From contig NZ_QULM01000005.1 in assembly GCF_003482105.1 (NCBI RefSeq), positions 118,709 through 182,708 of the forward strand: a DNA stretch of 64,000 nt, read 5' to 3'. Source of the DNA: Coprococcus sp. OM04-5BH. GTDB lineage: Bacteria > Bacillota > Clostridia > Lachnospirales > Lachnospiraceae. The notes below the pieces were generated by a model. It was not told the DNA's origin, did no database searches, and saw only the letters and a program-made list of their open reading frames with translations. The translations under genes and the position numbers were made by a program. Shown one piece after another: positions 1-9,518 of this stretch (positions are counted from its first letter, which is position 1; every line of letters begins with the position of its first letter).

Positions 1-1020
<1,020 letters not shown>

Positions 1021-1065
1021 ATAAATTGTCATTTTTGATAATCACACTGCAAGTTATATATATGT

Positions 1066-1791
1066 CTACACATGTATCTGATCCAGTACGGATCCGATCT
1101 TGTCAGTTATAAGCAGATCGGCTTCTCTGTCAGACTGTGTTGGGGACATATTTATGACCACCAGATGTCTGCCACGGAAATATCTTATTAAGCCTGCCGC
1201 CGGATATACCACCAGAGAAGTCCCCCCTATTATAAGGGTATCTGCCTCTGATATATAATGTATGGCATCCTCTATATCCTGATTGTTAAGTCCTTCTTCA
1301 TACAGAACAACATCAGGCTTTATGGTTCCGCCACAGGAGCACTTAGGAACTCCCGGAGCGTCGATCACATACCGGAGGTCATAGAACTTATGGCAGCGTT
1401 CACAATAATTTCTGTGTACCGAACCATGAAGCTCAATAACCCTTCTGCTTCCTGCCATCTGATGAAGCCCATCTATATTCTGTGTTATTACAGCCTTGAG
1501 CTTTCCTGCCGCCTCAAGCTCCGCAAGCTTCATGTGTGCCTTGTTGGGTTTTGCCTCAGGAAACAGCATTTTATCCTTATAAAACCTGTAGAATTCTTCC
1601 GGATTCCTGCGATAAAAGCTGTGGCTGATTATAGTCTCCGGCGGATATTTATATTTCTGGTTGTACAATCCGTCCACACTTCTGAAATCCGGTATTCCGC
1701 TTTCTGTAGAGACTCCGGCGCCTCCAAAGAACACAATATTGTCGGACTCATCTACGATACTCTGTAATTTATTTATCTCTTCCATACCCAT
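1066..1791 (-). CDS. cobB: NAD-dependent protein deacylase, sirtuin family
   Basis: Removes acyl groups from protein lysines using NAD+. About 241 residues, normal for a bacterial class U/III sirtuin. Visible motifs are GGAGVSTESGIPDFRS (NAD binding), TQNIDGLH with the catalytic HGS shortly after, a four-cysteine zinc site (C-x2-C, then C-x-C in CSCGG) and GTSLVVYPAA. I chose the ATG at 1791 because GGAGG lies about 10 nt upstream; an upstream in-frame ATG at 1821 lacks a good site because the SD would be inside the gene. It lies after the cdaA-cdaR pair, separated by a stem-loop. Its substrate is not evident from context. Confidence 0.93.
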   Translation of the reverse strand: MGMEEINKLQSIVDESDNIVFFGGAGVSTESGIPDFRSVDGLYNQKYKYPPETIISHSFYRRNPEEFYRFYKDKMLFPEAKPNKAHMKLAELEAAGKLKAVITQNIDGLHQMAGSRRVIELHGSVHRNYCERCHKFYDLRYVIDAPGVPKCSCGGTIKPDVVLYEEGLNNQDIEDAIHYISEADTLIIGGTSLVVYPAAGLIRYFRGRHLVVINMSPTQSDREADLLITDKIGSVLDQIHV

Positions 1792-1837
1792 GTCCTGAAC
1801 ACCTCCATATGAAACACACATATTTTTATATGCACAA

Positions 1838-1870
1838 GACCCATCCTGAAAATATCATCCGGGATGGGTC
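1838..1870 (-). terminator. Stem-loop after cdaR, possible terminator
   Basis: A 9-bp inverted repeat, gacccatcc paired with ggatgggtc, with a 15-nt loop, lies 23 bp past the cdaR stop and overlaps the upstream side of the sirtuin leader. The sequence after the stem on the minus strand is only moderately T-rich, so termination may be partial. Confidence 0.5.
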
Positions 1871-1892
1871 TCTATGTACAATTCCAAATATT

Positions 1893-3125
1893 TTATGGTA
1901 TATCTGTTACAGTTATAAGTACCTTACATACTGATTTTACTGTATATTTCTCTCCATCCGAAACGGTAAGCTCCACTGTATTCTCGCCCATTGAGAGACT
2001 GTCAGCATCTATTTTTATCTTAAGGTCACTGCCCTTAACCTTGCTTATGTCGTCTCCAAGACCTACTATCTCAACAACATTCCCGTCAGGGAAGGAAATC
2101 TCATAATTCTTGTCCTCATTCTTGTTAAGGATAGTAATATCACCGGCATTCAGCGAAATGCTTCTGGTTATGTTATGTTCAATAAGTACTCTTACGTTTA
2201 TCATGTTGTTGCTCTTGTCTGCCAGTACAACATTATCCGGCAGGTAAGGAGTTATATCAATATTCGTCTCGTAATTCTCTGTAGCTCCGGAAATGTCTAC
2301 ATCCGATATAACTATCTCATCTAACGCCTCAAGTTCATCATTAGGTGCACCCACCACAACCGTCTCAGGACCATATTCAATGCTACCTATAAGATATCCC
2401 TCTCCCGGAGTACCTGTAGTGGAAACCCTCACCGGAACAGCTTTAGTCTTGTAGATTGGTATCTTCACCGCAATGGTATCATTGTCACAGGTAATCTTAC
2501 TATCTGCAACCGCCTGTCCGTCCTTATCATAAAATACAAGCTTGCCGGTTGTATTGACCTCCCTTGTGCTTCCGCTTACATCTACAACCACCTGGGCTGT
2601 TGCTATACTGTCCACAACACTGACCGCCCCTGTAATATTCACAAGGTTTGGAGTTGTCACCGGTTCACCTGCGGTATATCCCGACTCAGCTTCACCCTCA
2701 ACCTTAACAGTTACAGGTACAGAGGATGTCTCCTCCTTCTCAAGTTCCACTGTAACCACACTGTCCGTCATGGAAACAGATACTGATGATGCTATATTCT
2801 TATTAACCGCCTCCACCTTGATAGGTACCGAGTTTGTGATAGAAAGCTGTGAAAGATCTGCAGATGCCTTGAAATCATCGGCATTAAGCTCCGCAATCAC
2901 CGAACGTCTTCCTTTAACTATTATATTCACGGTATCACCGGATTTAACATAATAAAGCTGTCCCTGACTTGTGATGGCATCCTCATTCAGCATCTGTACC
3001 GGAATCCCCGATATCTGCTTGGACACCACATAGTCGTCAAGATTAAGTACAATGACCCACACGATAAAGGCGAAGACCACAGCTAACAGCTTCAACCCTA
3101 TATTGGAGAAAAGTTTGTCCTTCAT
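1893..3125 (-). CDS. cdaR: YbbR-domain regulator of diadenylate cyclase
   Basis: Membrane-anchored extracytoplasmic protein that binds and modulates the c-di-AMP cyclase CdaA. 410 residues: an N-terminal transmembrane segment (about 10-28, KLLAVVFAFIVWVIV) followed by four tandem YbbR-like beta domains; the first shows VSKQISGIPVQMLNE and DTVNIIVKGRRSVI. Its start overlaps the cdaA stop by 4 nt (ATGA), so the two are translationally coupled. In Firmicutes the pair often continues with glmM; here it is followed by a stem-loop and a sirtuin gene instead. Confidence 0.93.
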   Translation of the reverse strand: MKDKLFSNIGLKLLAVVFAFIVWVIVLNLDDYVVSKQISGIPVQMLNEDAITSQGQLYYVKSGDTVNIIVKGRRSVIAELNADDFKASADLSQLSITNSVPIKVEAVNKNIASSVSVSMTDSVVTVELEKEETSSVPVTVKVEGEAESGYTAGEPVTTPNLVNITGAVSVVDSIATAQVVVDVSGSTREVNTTGKLVFYDKDGQAVADSKITCDNDTIAVKIPIYKTKAVPVRVSTTGTPGEGYLIGSIEYGPETVVVGAPNDELEALDEIVISDVDISGATENYETNIDITPYLPDNVVLADKSNNMINVRVLIEHNITRSISLNAGDITILNKNEDKNYEISFPDGNVVEIVGLGDDISKVKGSDLKIKIDADSLSMGENTVELTVSDGEKYTVKSVCKVLITVTDIP

Positions 3126-4009
3126 CTGTGACTACCTCCTTTTCCGCCCTTGTGCTTTCTTATCTTTATAACCTTCTTATCTTCTTTGGTACGTTTGCCT
3201 TCCTCGCGATGCAGGGTAAACAGGAACTTTCTCAGAGCTTCGGCATCGAGATTTCTGTATATCTGACCATCCTTAGCCACTGCAATAGAGCCTGTCTCCT
3301 CAGATACAATAACGGTTATGCTGTCAGACATTTCACTGACACCGATACCTGCTCTGTGTCTTGTGCCAAGTTCCTTGTTGATGTCGTTATTTGCCGAGAG
3401 GGGAAGATAGCAGGTTGCAGCCTCAACCCTGTTATTTCTGATTATGACGGCACCATCATGAAGAGGCGTATTATGCTCAAATATATTCACCAGAAGCTGG
3501 TTGGTAACTATGGCGTCAACACTGATACCTGTATCAACAAAATCCTGGAGAGATATCTCATTCTCGATAACAATAAGTGCACCTGTCCTGGTAGCGGAAA
3601 GAGCCGTGGCGGTCTTAACTATCTCATAGATAGTCTTGTCGGTAAGTCCGTGCGGGTTTTCCGTATCCCTTATACTCAGATAACTGGACAGCTTCTTCTT
3701 ACCTAATTCCTCAAGTCCCCTTCTGAACTCCGGCTGGAACAATATGATAATGGCAATAATACCTACACTGAAGGCGTTCTTCAATATATACAGTATGGTA
3801 TTAAGCTGCAGAACCGCTGCAAATACCATGAACAACAGAATGATGACGACACCCTTAAGTAATGTCCACGCTCTGCTATTCATGAACCACTGCATAACCT
3901 TGTATATGGCAAGGCTCAATATTGCTATCTCAATAATGTCTCTTATGCCGGGCACTGCTATATAAAATTTTTCAAAATAGCTTCTGAAATAAGCGAAAAT
4001 ATTCTCCAT
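3122..4009 (-). CDS. cdaA: Diadenylate cyclase CdaA
   Basis: Condenses two ATP into cyclic di-AMP, a second messenger for potassium and osmotic control and wall homeostasis. About 295 residues. The N-terminus has three hydrophobic segments (roughly residues 15-100), followed by the DAC domain with DGAVIIRNNRV (the DGA motif) and GTRHRAGIGVSE (the RHR motif). Both catalytic motifs are intact. The start is set to the ATG at 4009; a longer reading begins with TTG at 4024 and has no better ribosome site. The C-terminal tail is lysine- and glycine-rich (KVIKIRKHKGGKGG). It is coupled to cdaR. Confidence 0.95.
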   Translation of the reverse strand: MENIFAYFRSYFEKFYIAVPGIRDIIEIAILSLAIYKVMQWFMNSRAWTLLKGVVIILLFMVFAAVLQLNTILYILKNAFSVGIIAIIILFQPEFRRGLEELGKKKLSSYLSIRDTENPHGLTDKTIYEIVKTATALSATRTGALIVIENEISLQDFVDTGISVDAIVTNQLLVNIFEHNTPLHDGAVIIRNNRVEAATCYLPLSANNDINKELGTRHRAGIGVSEMSDSITVIVSEETGSIAVAKDGQIYRNLDAEALRKFLFTLHREEGKRTKEDKKVIKIRKHKGGKGGSHR

Positions 4010-4044
4010 ATCCAACCCCAACAATCTATAGGCTTAATACTCAA

Positions 4045-4090
4045 ACGCCACCCGCTTAGGAACTGTCATGCAGTTTTTAATGGGTGGCGT
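4045..4090 (-). terminator. Stem-loop between the membrane protein gene and cdaA
   Basis: acgccaccc pairs exactly with gggtggcgt around a loop of about 28 nt. It sits just past the stop of the upstream 458-residue membrane protein and 36 bp before the cdaA ATG. The T-tract on the minus strand is weak, so it may be a leaky terminator or an mRNA-processing structure. Confidence 0.5.
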
Positions 4091-4113
4091 GATGGTACTA
4101 AATCCTAATAATC

Positions 4114-5490
4114 TTATTTTTTAGTATCTGTATTTGAAAATGCGCTGTCTGTCTGCCCAACAAATGCACTGTCAGCTTGTGGTCTCGGGCGTCTGTTCTG
4201 TGCCTGCTGACGCTGTGGCACATTACCTGCAGGTCTTCCATTCTGGTTCTGTCCCGCCTGTCTGTTATGTGGAGCCGCATTTCTGTTCTGTGCATTATGT
4301 GCTGTACCTGCTGATGGTCTTCCACTCTGTGATGCACCTGCTGATGACCTTCCATTCTGTGCTGTGCCTGCTGATGGCCTTCCATTCTGTGGTCTGCCGG
4401 CTGCCCCTCTGTTCTGTGGCTGTCTTCCTGCATTTACAGAATTTCTTGCAGGCTGTCTGTTCTGCTCCTGACCTGCCTGTGGTCTTGGACGTCTGTTCTG
4501 TGAAGGAGCCTGTCTTCTTGCAGGGCTCTCATCCTCTGTAAGATACTCATCAAGTTCCTCATCATTATATGATGTAACAGTTCTAAGGTTCTGTGGCTTC
4601 TTTCTGTCAAGGAACTTAGGAACTGCCTTAACATAATAATAATACTCATCATCCTCAAACTGTGTCTTCTCAACCTTTGAATAGTCAACAACCGTCTTCC
4701 AGAACTGCACAACTGCCGCTACAATAACAGAAACAAGACTTCCTATCACTACTGATGTAAGTGACATATCTGCACCTGTTGTAACATTTCCCACTAAAAA
4801 CAGTATTATCTCAAATACGCCACCAATAGCAATGGCAACATACCATGAATAATCAAATGACAACTTATAGATTATAGCTACAATAAGTACTATCACAGCG
4901 AATACCACCACTGTAAGCACAAGCTCTTTATTTCCCTTTAATGCTTCAAATATAAACTTGTAGCTGGCTGCGATCTCTGCTCCGCCTGCCGATGCAAGGG
5001 CATCCACATAATCTCCTGCTGCAATCATAAAATAATAAATTATGCATCCTATACCTACGCTGAACATTGCTGCCGGTCCAACCAGCATACCTGCCAGTAT
5101 AGGCAGAAGGAACTGCAGCTTAACCAGGAAAAACACCGGTGCAAATAATACAATCCATATTGTCTTAGGGAAAAATCTTATATATGCACAATAAAGCACC
5201 AAAAACAGCAGGATGAATACAGCACCGATCTCAACATTCGCCGAGAACAACTGTCCTGTAAGAAGAAGTGCGCCAAGCCCCAATCCGATACCATCTGACG
5301 TAACAGCACTGATAACAGCCATGAGCACTGCAACCTTAGCACTTCCAAACGCCGTACTGTATCCGGTCATACTGTTTAATGTCATATACATAATAAGATA
5401 TAATATAAATCTTACTACAGGCGTTATGATCATGTCATACTTGCTGCAGAATTCTTTCACTGACTGACGAAACTTTAATATTTCCTTCAT
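4114..5490 (-). CDS. Polytopic membrane protein with a basic, low-complexity C-terminal tail
   Basis: I do not recognise a named family. 458 residues: about eight hydrophobic segments between residues 25 and 270, then a short acidic linker (FEDDEYYYYVKAVPKFL), then about 130 residues made almost only of Q, N, R, P, G, S and A. The tail carries imperfect repeats of the type QNGRPSAGTA. The tail is predicted cytoplasmic or at least disordered, and is strongly basic. The start at 5490 follows the stop of the preceding gene by 2 nt, so the two form an operon. Position directly upstream of cdaA suggests, but does not show, a role at the cell envelope. Confidence 0.8.
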   Translation of the reverse strand: MKEILKFRQSVKEFCSKYDMIITPVVRFILYLIMYMTLNSMTGYSTAFGSAKVAVLMAVISAVTSDGIGLGLGALLLTGQLFSANVEIGAVFILLFLVLYCAYIRFFPKTIWIVLFAPVFFLVKLQFLLPILAGMLVGPAAMFSVGIGCIIYYFMIAAGDYVDALASAGGAEIAASYKFIFEALKGNKELVLTVVVFAVIVLIVAIIYKLSFDYSWYVAIAIGGVFEIILFLVGNVTTGADMSLTSVVIGSLVSVIVAAVVQFWKTVVDYSKVEKTQFEDDEYYYYVKAVPKFLDRKKPQNLRTVTSYNDEELDEYLTEDESPARRQAPSQNRRPRPQAGQEQNRQPARNSVNAGRQPQNRGAAGRPQNGRPSAGTAQNGRSSAGASQSGRPSAGTAHNAQNRNAAPHNRQAGQNQNGRPAGNVPQRQQAQNRRPRPQADSAFVGQTDSAFSNTDTKK

Positions 5491-5492
5491 AA

Positions 5493-5915
5493 CTATCTCT
5501 TCCTCCCGGAGTTCTTAATGGTATGCCCATCTTCATCATAGAAGTCTATGAGCGCCTTTAGATTCTGATTATACCTGATCAGTCCCGGCTTCGCCTTACT
5601 GTAGCGGTATGTGTAAACCAGCCACGCAATAATAAAATACACAACGCAGACTGCCACATACGCTAACAGCACATTTCTTGCCAACTTGCCGTAATCATAT
5701 GTAGTAAGGTTCTCTATAACCTTTGCAAGGTTATAATACACATACATAGCTGCAACTCCCCAGAAGAGAATCGTAGTCGATACCAATGTCTTGAGGCAGT
5801 TCAGTCTCACATAATCGCTCTGAAAAAACCTCGCTTTATTCAAATCTTCTTTTCCTGTGGATTCCTCGTAAGTACTGAGCTTAGTCATAAGAATCACTTT
5901 TTCTTCATTGATCAT
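5493..5915 (-). CDS. Small two-TM membrane protein
   Basis: About 140 residues with two long hydrophobic segments near the middle (CLKTLVSTTILFWGVAAMYV and NVLLAYVAVCVVYFIIAWLVY), a short charged N-terminus and a charged C-terminus. No family recognised. The ATG at 5915 is preceded by a GAGG site seven bases upstream; the longer reading from 5942 lacks a site. It ends 2 nt before the 458-residue membrane protein starts, so the two are probably cotranscribed and may act together. Confidence 0.78.
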   Translation of the reverse strand: MINEEKVILMTKLSTYEESTGKEDLNKARFFQSDYVRLNCLKTLVSTTILFWGVAAMYVYYNLAKVIENLTTYDYGKLARNVLLAYVAVCVVYFIIAWLVYTYRYSKAKPGLIRYNQNLKALIDFYDEDGHTIKNSGRKR

Positions 5916-6102
5916 TTTGTTTCCTCGCCTTATAGTGCCCAATAACAGCTCTAAACATTATATCAAAGTGTCATGAATTAAGCAATAAAGTAATTATGAA
6001 TTTATTGTGGTGTCTTCCTTAAGATATTCCTTGCATATTCCTTGAACATCCCTTGAAACTCTTCACGAAATAATTCTTGATAAATTCATCTTGAAAAATT
6101 CA

Positions 6103-7023
6103 CTATGAATTAGCCTGGGCTTTAAGCTCCTCAAGCATCTGCGGAAGTCTGGTGTCCATCTCGTCATCCTTAAACTGGCAGGTGCCGACCTTCCTGTGTC
6201 CGCCACCGCCGTACTTAAGCATAAGACTTCCAACATCCATGGTGGCTGTGCGGTTCAGTATACTATAACCGACTGCTGCCGAACATCCCTGTCCACCTTT
6301 TCCGCTTACTATCCAGGCTGACACGTTCTGTTCAGGGTACATGCTGTATATCATGAAACGGTTTCCTGTGTAGATCGGGTCAACGCCTCTCAAATCACTT
6401 ATGATAAGGTTTCCGTCAACGATGGTGTGGGCCTTGACCATTTCCTTAAACTTCTCTGTCTGCTCATTGTAGAGTACTATTCTTTCCTGAATATCAGGCA
6501 TTGCAAGAATTTCGTCTGTAGTCATCGTCCTGCAGGCGTCTATAAGCCTCTCCATGAGCTGATAATTTGATATAGTGAAATTTCTGAATCTTCCGAGCCC
6601 TGTCCTTGGATCCATAAGGAAGCCTATAAGTATCCACCCCTTAGGATTCTGTACTTCATCTATTGTAAGGTTTCCTGAGTCCACCTTATCTACAGCCTCC
6701 ATCATATCATCAAACTGAGGAAATCTTTCCTTTCCTCCATAATATTCATATATTATCCTTGCACAGGATGGTGTTATACGGCTCTCACCCTTGTACCTGC
6801 CTTCAAGTGCAAGTCTCTCGTGCTCACTTGAGTGGTGGTCGAACCACAATCCGCAGCCCTCTACAAACGGAACATTTGCAAGACAGTCATCCTCTGTGAT
6901 ATCAATAAGTCCATCCTGGAGATCCTTTGGATGTGCAAATTTCCAATGGTCTATTATACCCGCCTCCTTAAGAAGCGCACCACATGCAAGTCCGTCAAAA
7001 TCCGATCTGGTAACTAATCTCAT
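6103..7023 (-). CDS. DHH-family phosphoesterase
   Basis: Predicted phosphoesterase of the DHH superfamily (relatives act on oligoribonucleotides, pAp, cyclic dinucleotides or polyphosphate). 306 residues. The N-terminal TRSDFDGLACGALL gives the first metal site, LWFDHHSSE the DHH motif, and the C-terminal GGGGHRKVGTCQF the DHHA1-type glycine-rich substrate site. A GGGAGGAG ribosome site precedes the ATG. Unlike GdpP it has no membrane or PAS domain. The nearby c-di-AMP cyclase makes a nucleotide-turnover role tempting, but that is inference; an exopolyphosphatase-like annotation is equally possible. Confidence 0.85.
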   Translation of the reverse strand: MRLVTRSDFDGLACGALLKEAGIIDHWKFAHPKDLQDGLIDITEDDCLANVPFVEGCGLWFDHHSSEHERLALEGRYKGESRITPSCARIIYEYYGGKERFPQFDDMMEAVDKVDSGNLTIDEVQNPKGWILIGFLMDPRTGLGRFRNFTISNYQLMERLIDACRTMTTDEILAMPDIQERIVLYNEQTEKFKEMVKAHTIVDGNLIISDLRGVDPIYTGNRFMIYSMYPEQNVSAWIVSGKGGQGCSAAVGYSILNRTATMDVGSLMLKYGGGGHRKVGTCQFKDDEMDTRLPQMLEELKAQANS

Positions 7024-7132
7024 AAAGTACTCCTCCCTATTTCAAAAGCCTTCTCTTTTGATTATATAAAATGCTCCTTGGCTTTTCAAGTAATTGTTGG
7101 TGCATGCCACATATGGCAGAGCCCTGCTTACT

Positions 7133-8263
7133 CTAATCCAGCTTCACCACAAGCTTAAGTGGATTGTGGTCTGTGTTCTTAAAGCCCTCATTCAACGTCT
7201 CCAGGGACTCTACAGTCACATTATCCGATACAATAAAGCCATCAATTACATAGTACTGGAAATCCGAACCCTCATATGTGTCTAAAGGCTGATCAAGAGA
7301 TCTGCAGGTAGGATTTGCCGGGTCTGTCAGACAGGAGAGATGCTCCCCAAATGCCTCTGTATCAATAAGTCCCGGTGCCCACAGGTCATCCCGCTGTAAT
7401 GGATAGTCAGATATATCTACATTGGAAAACGCCTGATTGAAATCCCCACCGGCAATAACGTAATTCCCGGCCTCCTGCTCCTTCTTAAGAAGCTCTGCGA
7501 GCATCTTTGTCTGGGCCTCCTTGCCCTCGCCCGAGTCATATGCCTCAAGATGAACATTCACTATCACAAGCTCCTTGTCACTTCCTGCCACAGGTATCCT
7601 GGAAACCAGAAGACACCGTTTAAGATTGCACAATCTCACCGGGTATGAAAACGGACACGGCAGCTTTATCCTCACTGCACTGTCCACCGAATATGCTGAA
7701 AGGGTCATTATTCCCGACGCCACCTTCCCTATAGGTGGCAGAGGATACGGCACCATAAGAGTCTTATAATTATACGCAAATGATGTGTAATACCCTGCAA
7801 ATGCTTCCTCGTAGCTTTCTCTCTCATTTATCCCATAACTTCTTGTTGAATTCTCATCAACCTCCTGGAGCATGATAATGTCAGGATCTATGTCCTTTAT
7901 GGTGTCCGTTATCCCTGTAACATTGGCAAGTACACGATCCTTGTCAGCGGTCTTCACCATCTCGCCGCCATCCATGAAGAAATCCGCATTGTCACCTAAG
8001 GCTCCGTAGCCGGTATTCCATGTCAGGACTGTAAGTGAGTCTCCCTGATGTATTTCATTTGTCCCGTTGTTATCTTCCGATGAAGCCTCATTATCTGCAG
8101 ATGTATTTGGATTACCGCTTGTCTGCCCTGATCCGCCTCTCACTTCAAGAGTCTCAACATCCTCCGGACGATACTCGGTTACGGTGAGTACTCCTACAAA
8201 TATCAGTACAAGTGCCACTATCACAGCAAGCACTATCAAGATTATTTTCATAGCTTTTTTCAC
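7133..8263 (-). CDS. Membrane-anchored endonuclease/exonuclease/phosphatase family protein
   Basis: 376 residues. An N-terminal hydrophobic segment (residues 6-28) acts as signal anchor, followed by a polar linker rich in S, N, T and G (about 45-70), then an EEP domain. Visible EEP motifs are LTWNTGYG, MLQEVDEN, VNVHLEAYDSG, AGGDFNQ, and near the end IDGFIVSD and TDHNPLKLVVKL. All metal and catalytic residues expected for a phosphodiesterase fold are present. The start is GTG at 8263, supported by AGGAG about ten bases upstream. The active domain should face outside the cell, suggesting extracellular nucleic acid or phospholipid substrates. Confidence 0.88.
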   Translation of the reverse strand: MKKAMKIILIVLAVIVALVLIFVGVLTVTEYRPEDVETLEVRGGSGQTSGNPNTSADNEASSEDNNGTNEIHQGDSLTVLTWNTGYGALGDNADFFMDGGEMVKTADKDRVLANVTGITDTIKDIDPDIIMLQEVDENSTRSYGINERESYEEAFAGYYTSFAYNYKTLMVPYPLPPIGKVASGIMTLSAYSVDSAVRIKLPCPFSYPVRLCNLKRCLLVSRIPVAGSDKELVIVNVHLEAYDSGEGKEAQTKMLAELLKKEQEAGNYVIAGGDFNQAFSNVDISDYPLQRDDLWAPGLIDTEAFGEHLSCLTDPANPTCRSLDQPLDTYEGSDFQYYVIDGFIVSDNVTVESLETLNEGFKNTDHNPLKLVVKLD

Positions 8264-8385
8264 AAGATATATCTCCTATCTTTGTTTTAATTTTTTTTGC
8301 TGTATCTCGCCAAACCAGAGAGAGGTTTTTCTGCCGGCCTGATTTTATTTTCTACGTAAGAACCGGTTCCTATCATTTTAGTGTT

Positions 8386-9255
8386 TCAAGCTTTCAATAT
8401 CTCGGACAGATTTTTCTGGATTCCATAAGCAACATCAGGCTTATTCATTGAATATACATGGACGTGCTTCACTCCGTTTGCCATAAGATCTATAATCTGG
8501 TCTGTGGCGTATGCTATTCCTGCCTGACGCATTGCCGCTTCGGTGTCACCAAAGGCGTCCACAATGCTCTTAAATCTCTCAGGCACGTTGCAGCCTGAAA
8601 GCTTAACCGCATTCTTAACCTGGACACGCTTTGTAATAGGCATGATACCCGGAATTACAGGAACCATAACTCCTGCTGTCCTGAGTCTGTACATGAAGTT
8701 AAAGAAAATAGTATTATCAAAAAACATCTGGGTTGTGAGATATTCACAGCCTGCCTCAACCTTTTTCTTAAGTCCCTCTATGTCAGCCTTCTTGTTTGCC
8801 GAATCCGGATGAACCTCCGGATAGCAGGCTCCGCCTACGCAGAAATCACCTGTCTCCTTTATTAACCTAACCAGTTCCGAGGCATGCACAAAATCTGTAA
8901 ACACCTCTCCCTCATAATTCTTTGGAACGTCGCCGCGAAGTGCAAGTATGTTCTCAATTCCTGCGTCCTTCATCTCTGTCAGTGCCTTTCTTATGGTCTC
9001 TTTGTCTGCACATACGCAGGTAAGATGAGCAATGGTTGGCACATTGTACTTTTCCTGTATTTCCTTTGCAAGTCTTATGGTATGTCCCTTTGTGCTACCT
9101 CCTGCGCCATAGGTCACACTCATATAATCCGGCTTGTAAGCTGCAATACTGCAGGCTGCCGCTTCTACATCTGCAAAGTCTGTATCCTTCTTAGGTGGGA
9201 ACACCTCGAATGAAAGAGTGGGTCTGTCCTGATTTATTATGTCTATTATCTTCAT
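8386..9255 (-). CDS. metF: Methylenetetrahydrofolate reductase
   Basis: Reduces 5,10-methylene-THF to 5-methyl-THF with a flavin cofactor, supplying methyl groups for methionine synthesis or the acetyl-CoA pathway. 289 residues from the chosen ATG at 9255, which follows AGGAAGG; a longer reading to 9294 has no ribosome site. Conserved stretches are LSFEVFPPKKD, MSVTYGAGGSTKG, LTCVCADKE, NILALRGD, GGACYPEVHPDS and the C-terminal VHVYSMNKPD. It stands alone, with no folate or methionine genes next to it in this window. Confidence 0.95.
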   Translation of the reverse strand: MKIIDIINQDRPTLSFEVFPPKKDTDFADVEAAACSIAAYKPDYMSVTYGAGGSTKGHTIRLAKEIQEKYNVPTIAHLTCVCADKETIRKALTEMKDAGIENILALRGDVPKNYEGEVFTDFVHASELVRLIKETGDFCVGGACYPEVHPDSANKKADIEGLKKKVEAGCEYLTTQMFFDNTIFFNFMYRLRTAGVMVPVIPGIMPITKRVQVKNAVKLSGCNVPERFKSIVDAFGDTEAAMRQAGIAYATDQIIDLMANGVKHVHVYSMNKPDVAYGIQKNLSEILKA

Positions 9256-9472
9256 GTAATGCCTTCCTGTTTTCCTTTGATTTTGTATTATCACTATAAG
9301 ATTTTATAAGATATGTGTTCGTAAATAGTGTAACCGTACCTTTTATTATATACCCTGTGGGGATTATTTACAATTATCTGATACGGCTGAGTGTTTATAT
9401 TTTGTTTGTTTTGATGGATTATAAGTTGTTTGTTTTGAGGCTTTGTTAGGAACGACTAACCATGTGGTTTTT

Positions 9473-9509
9473 AAAAATCGTGTGGCACATATGTAATGCA
9501 CCACACGAT
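9473..9509 (-). terminator. Rho-independent terminator of the LRR protein gene
   Basis: A perfect 9-bp stem (atcgtgtgg with ccacacgat) with a 15-nt AT-rich loop lies 9 bp past the stop at 9519 and is followed on the minus strand by a run of T. The 224 bp between here and metF hold nothing else I can identify. Confidence 0.88.
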
Positions 9510-9518
9510 CCTGTAATC

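Noticed and set aside
4098..4712. Minus-strand frames rich in Q, H, R and M within the low-complexity tail
   Set aside because: They are shadow frames of the 458-residue membrane protein's repetitive C-terminus, in the wrong frame.
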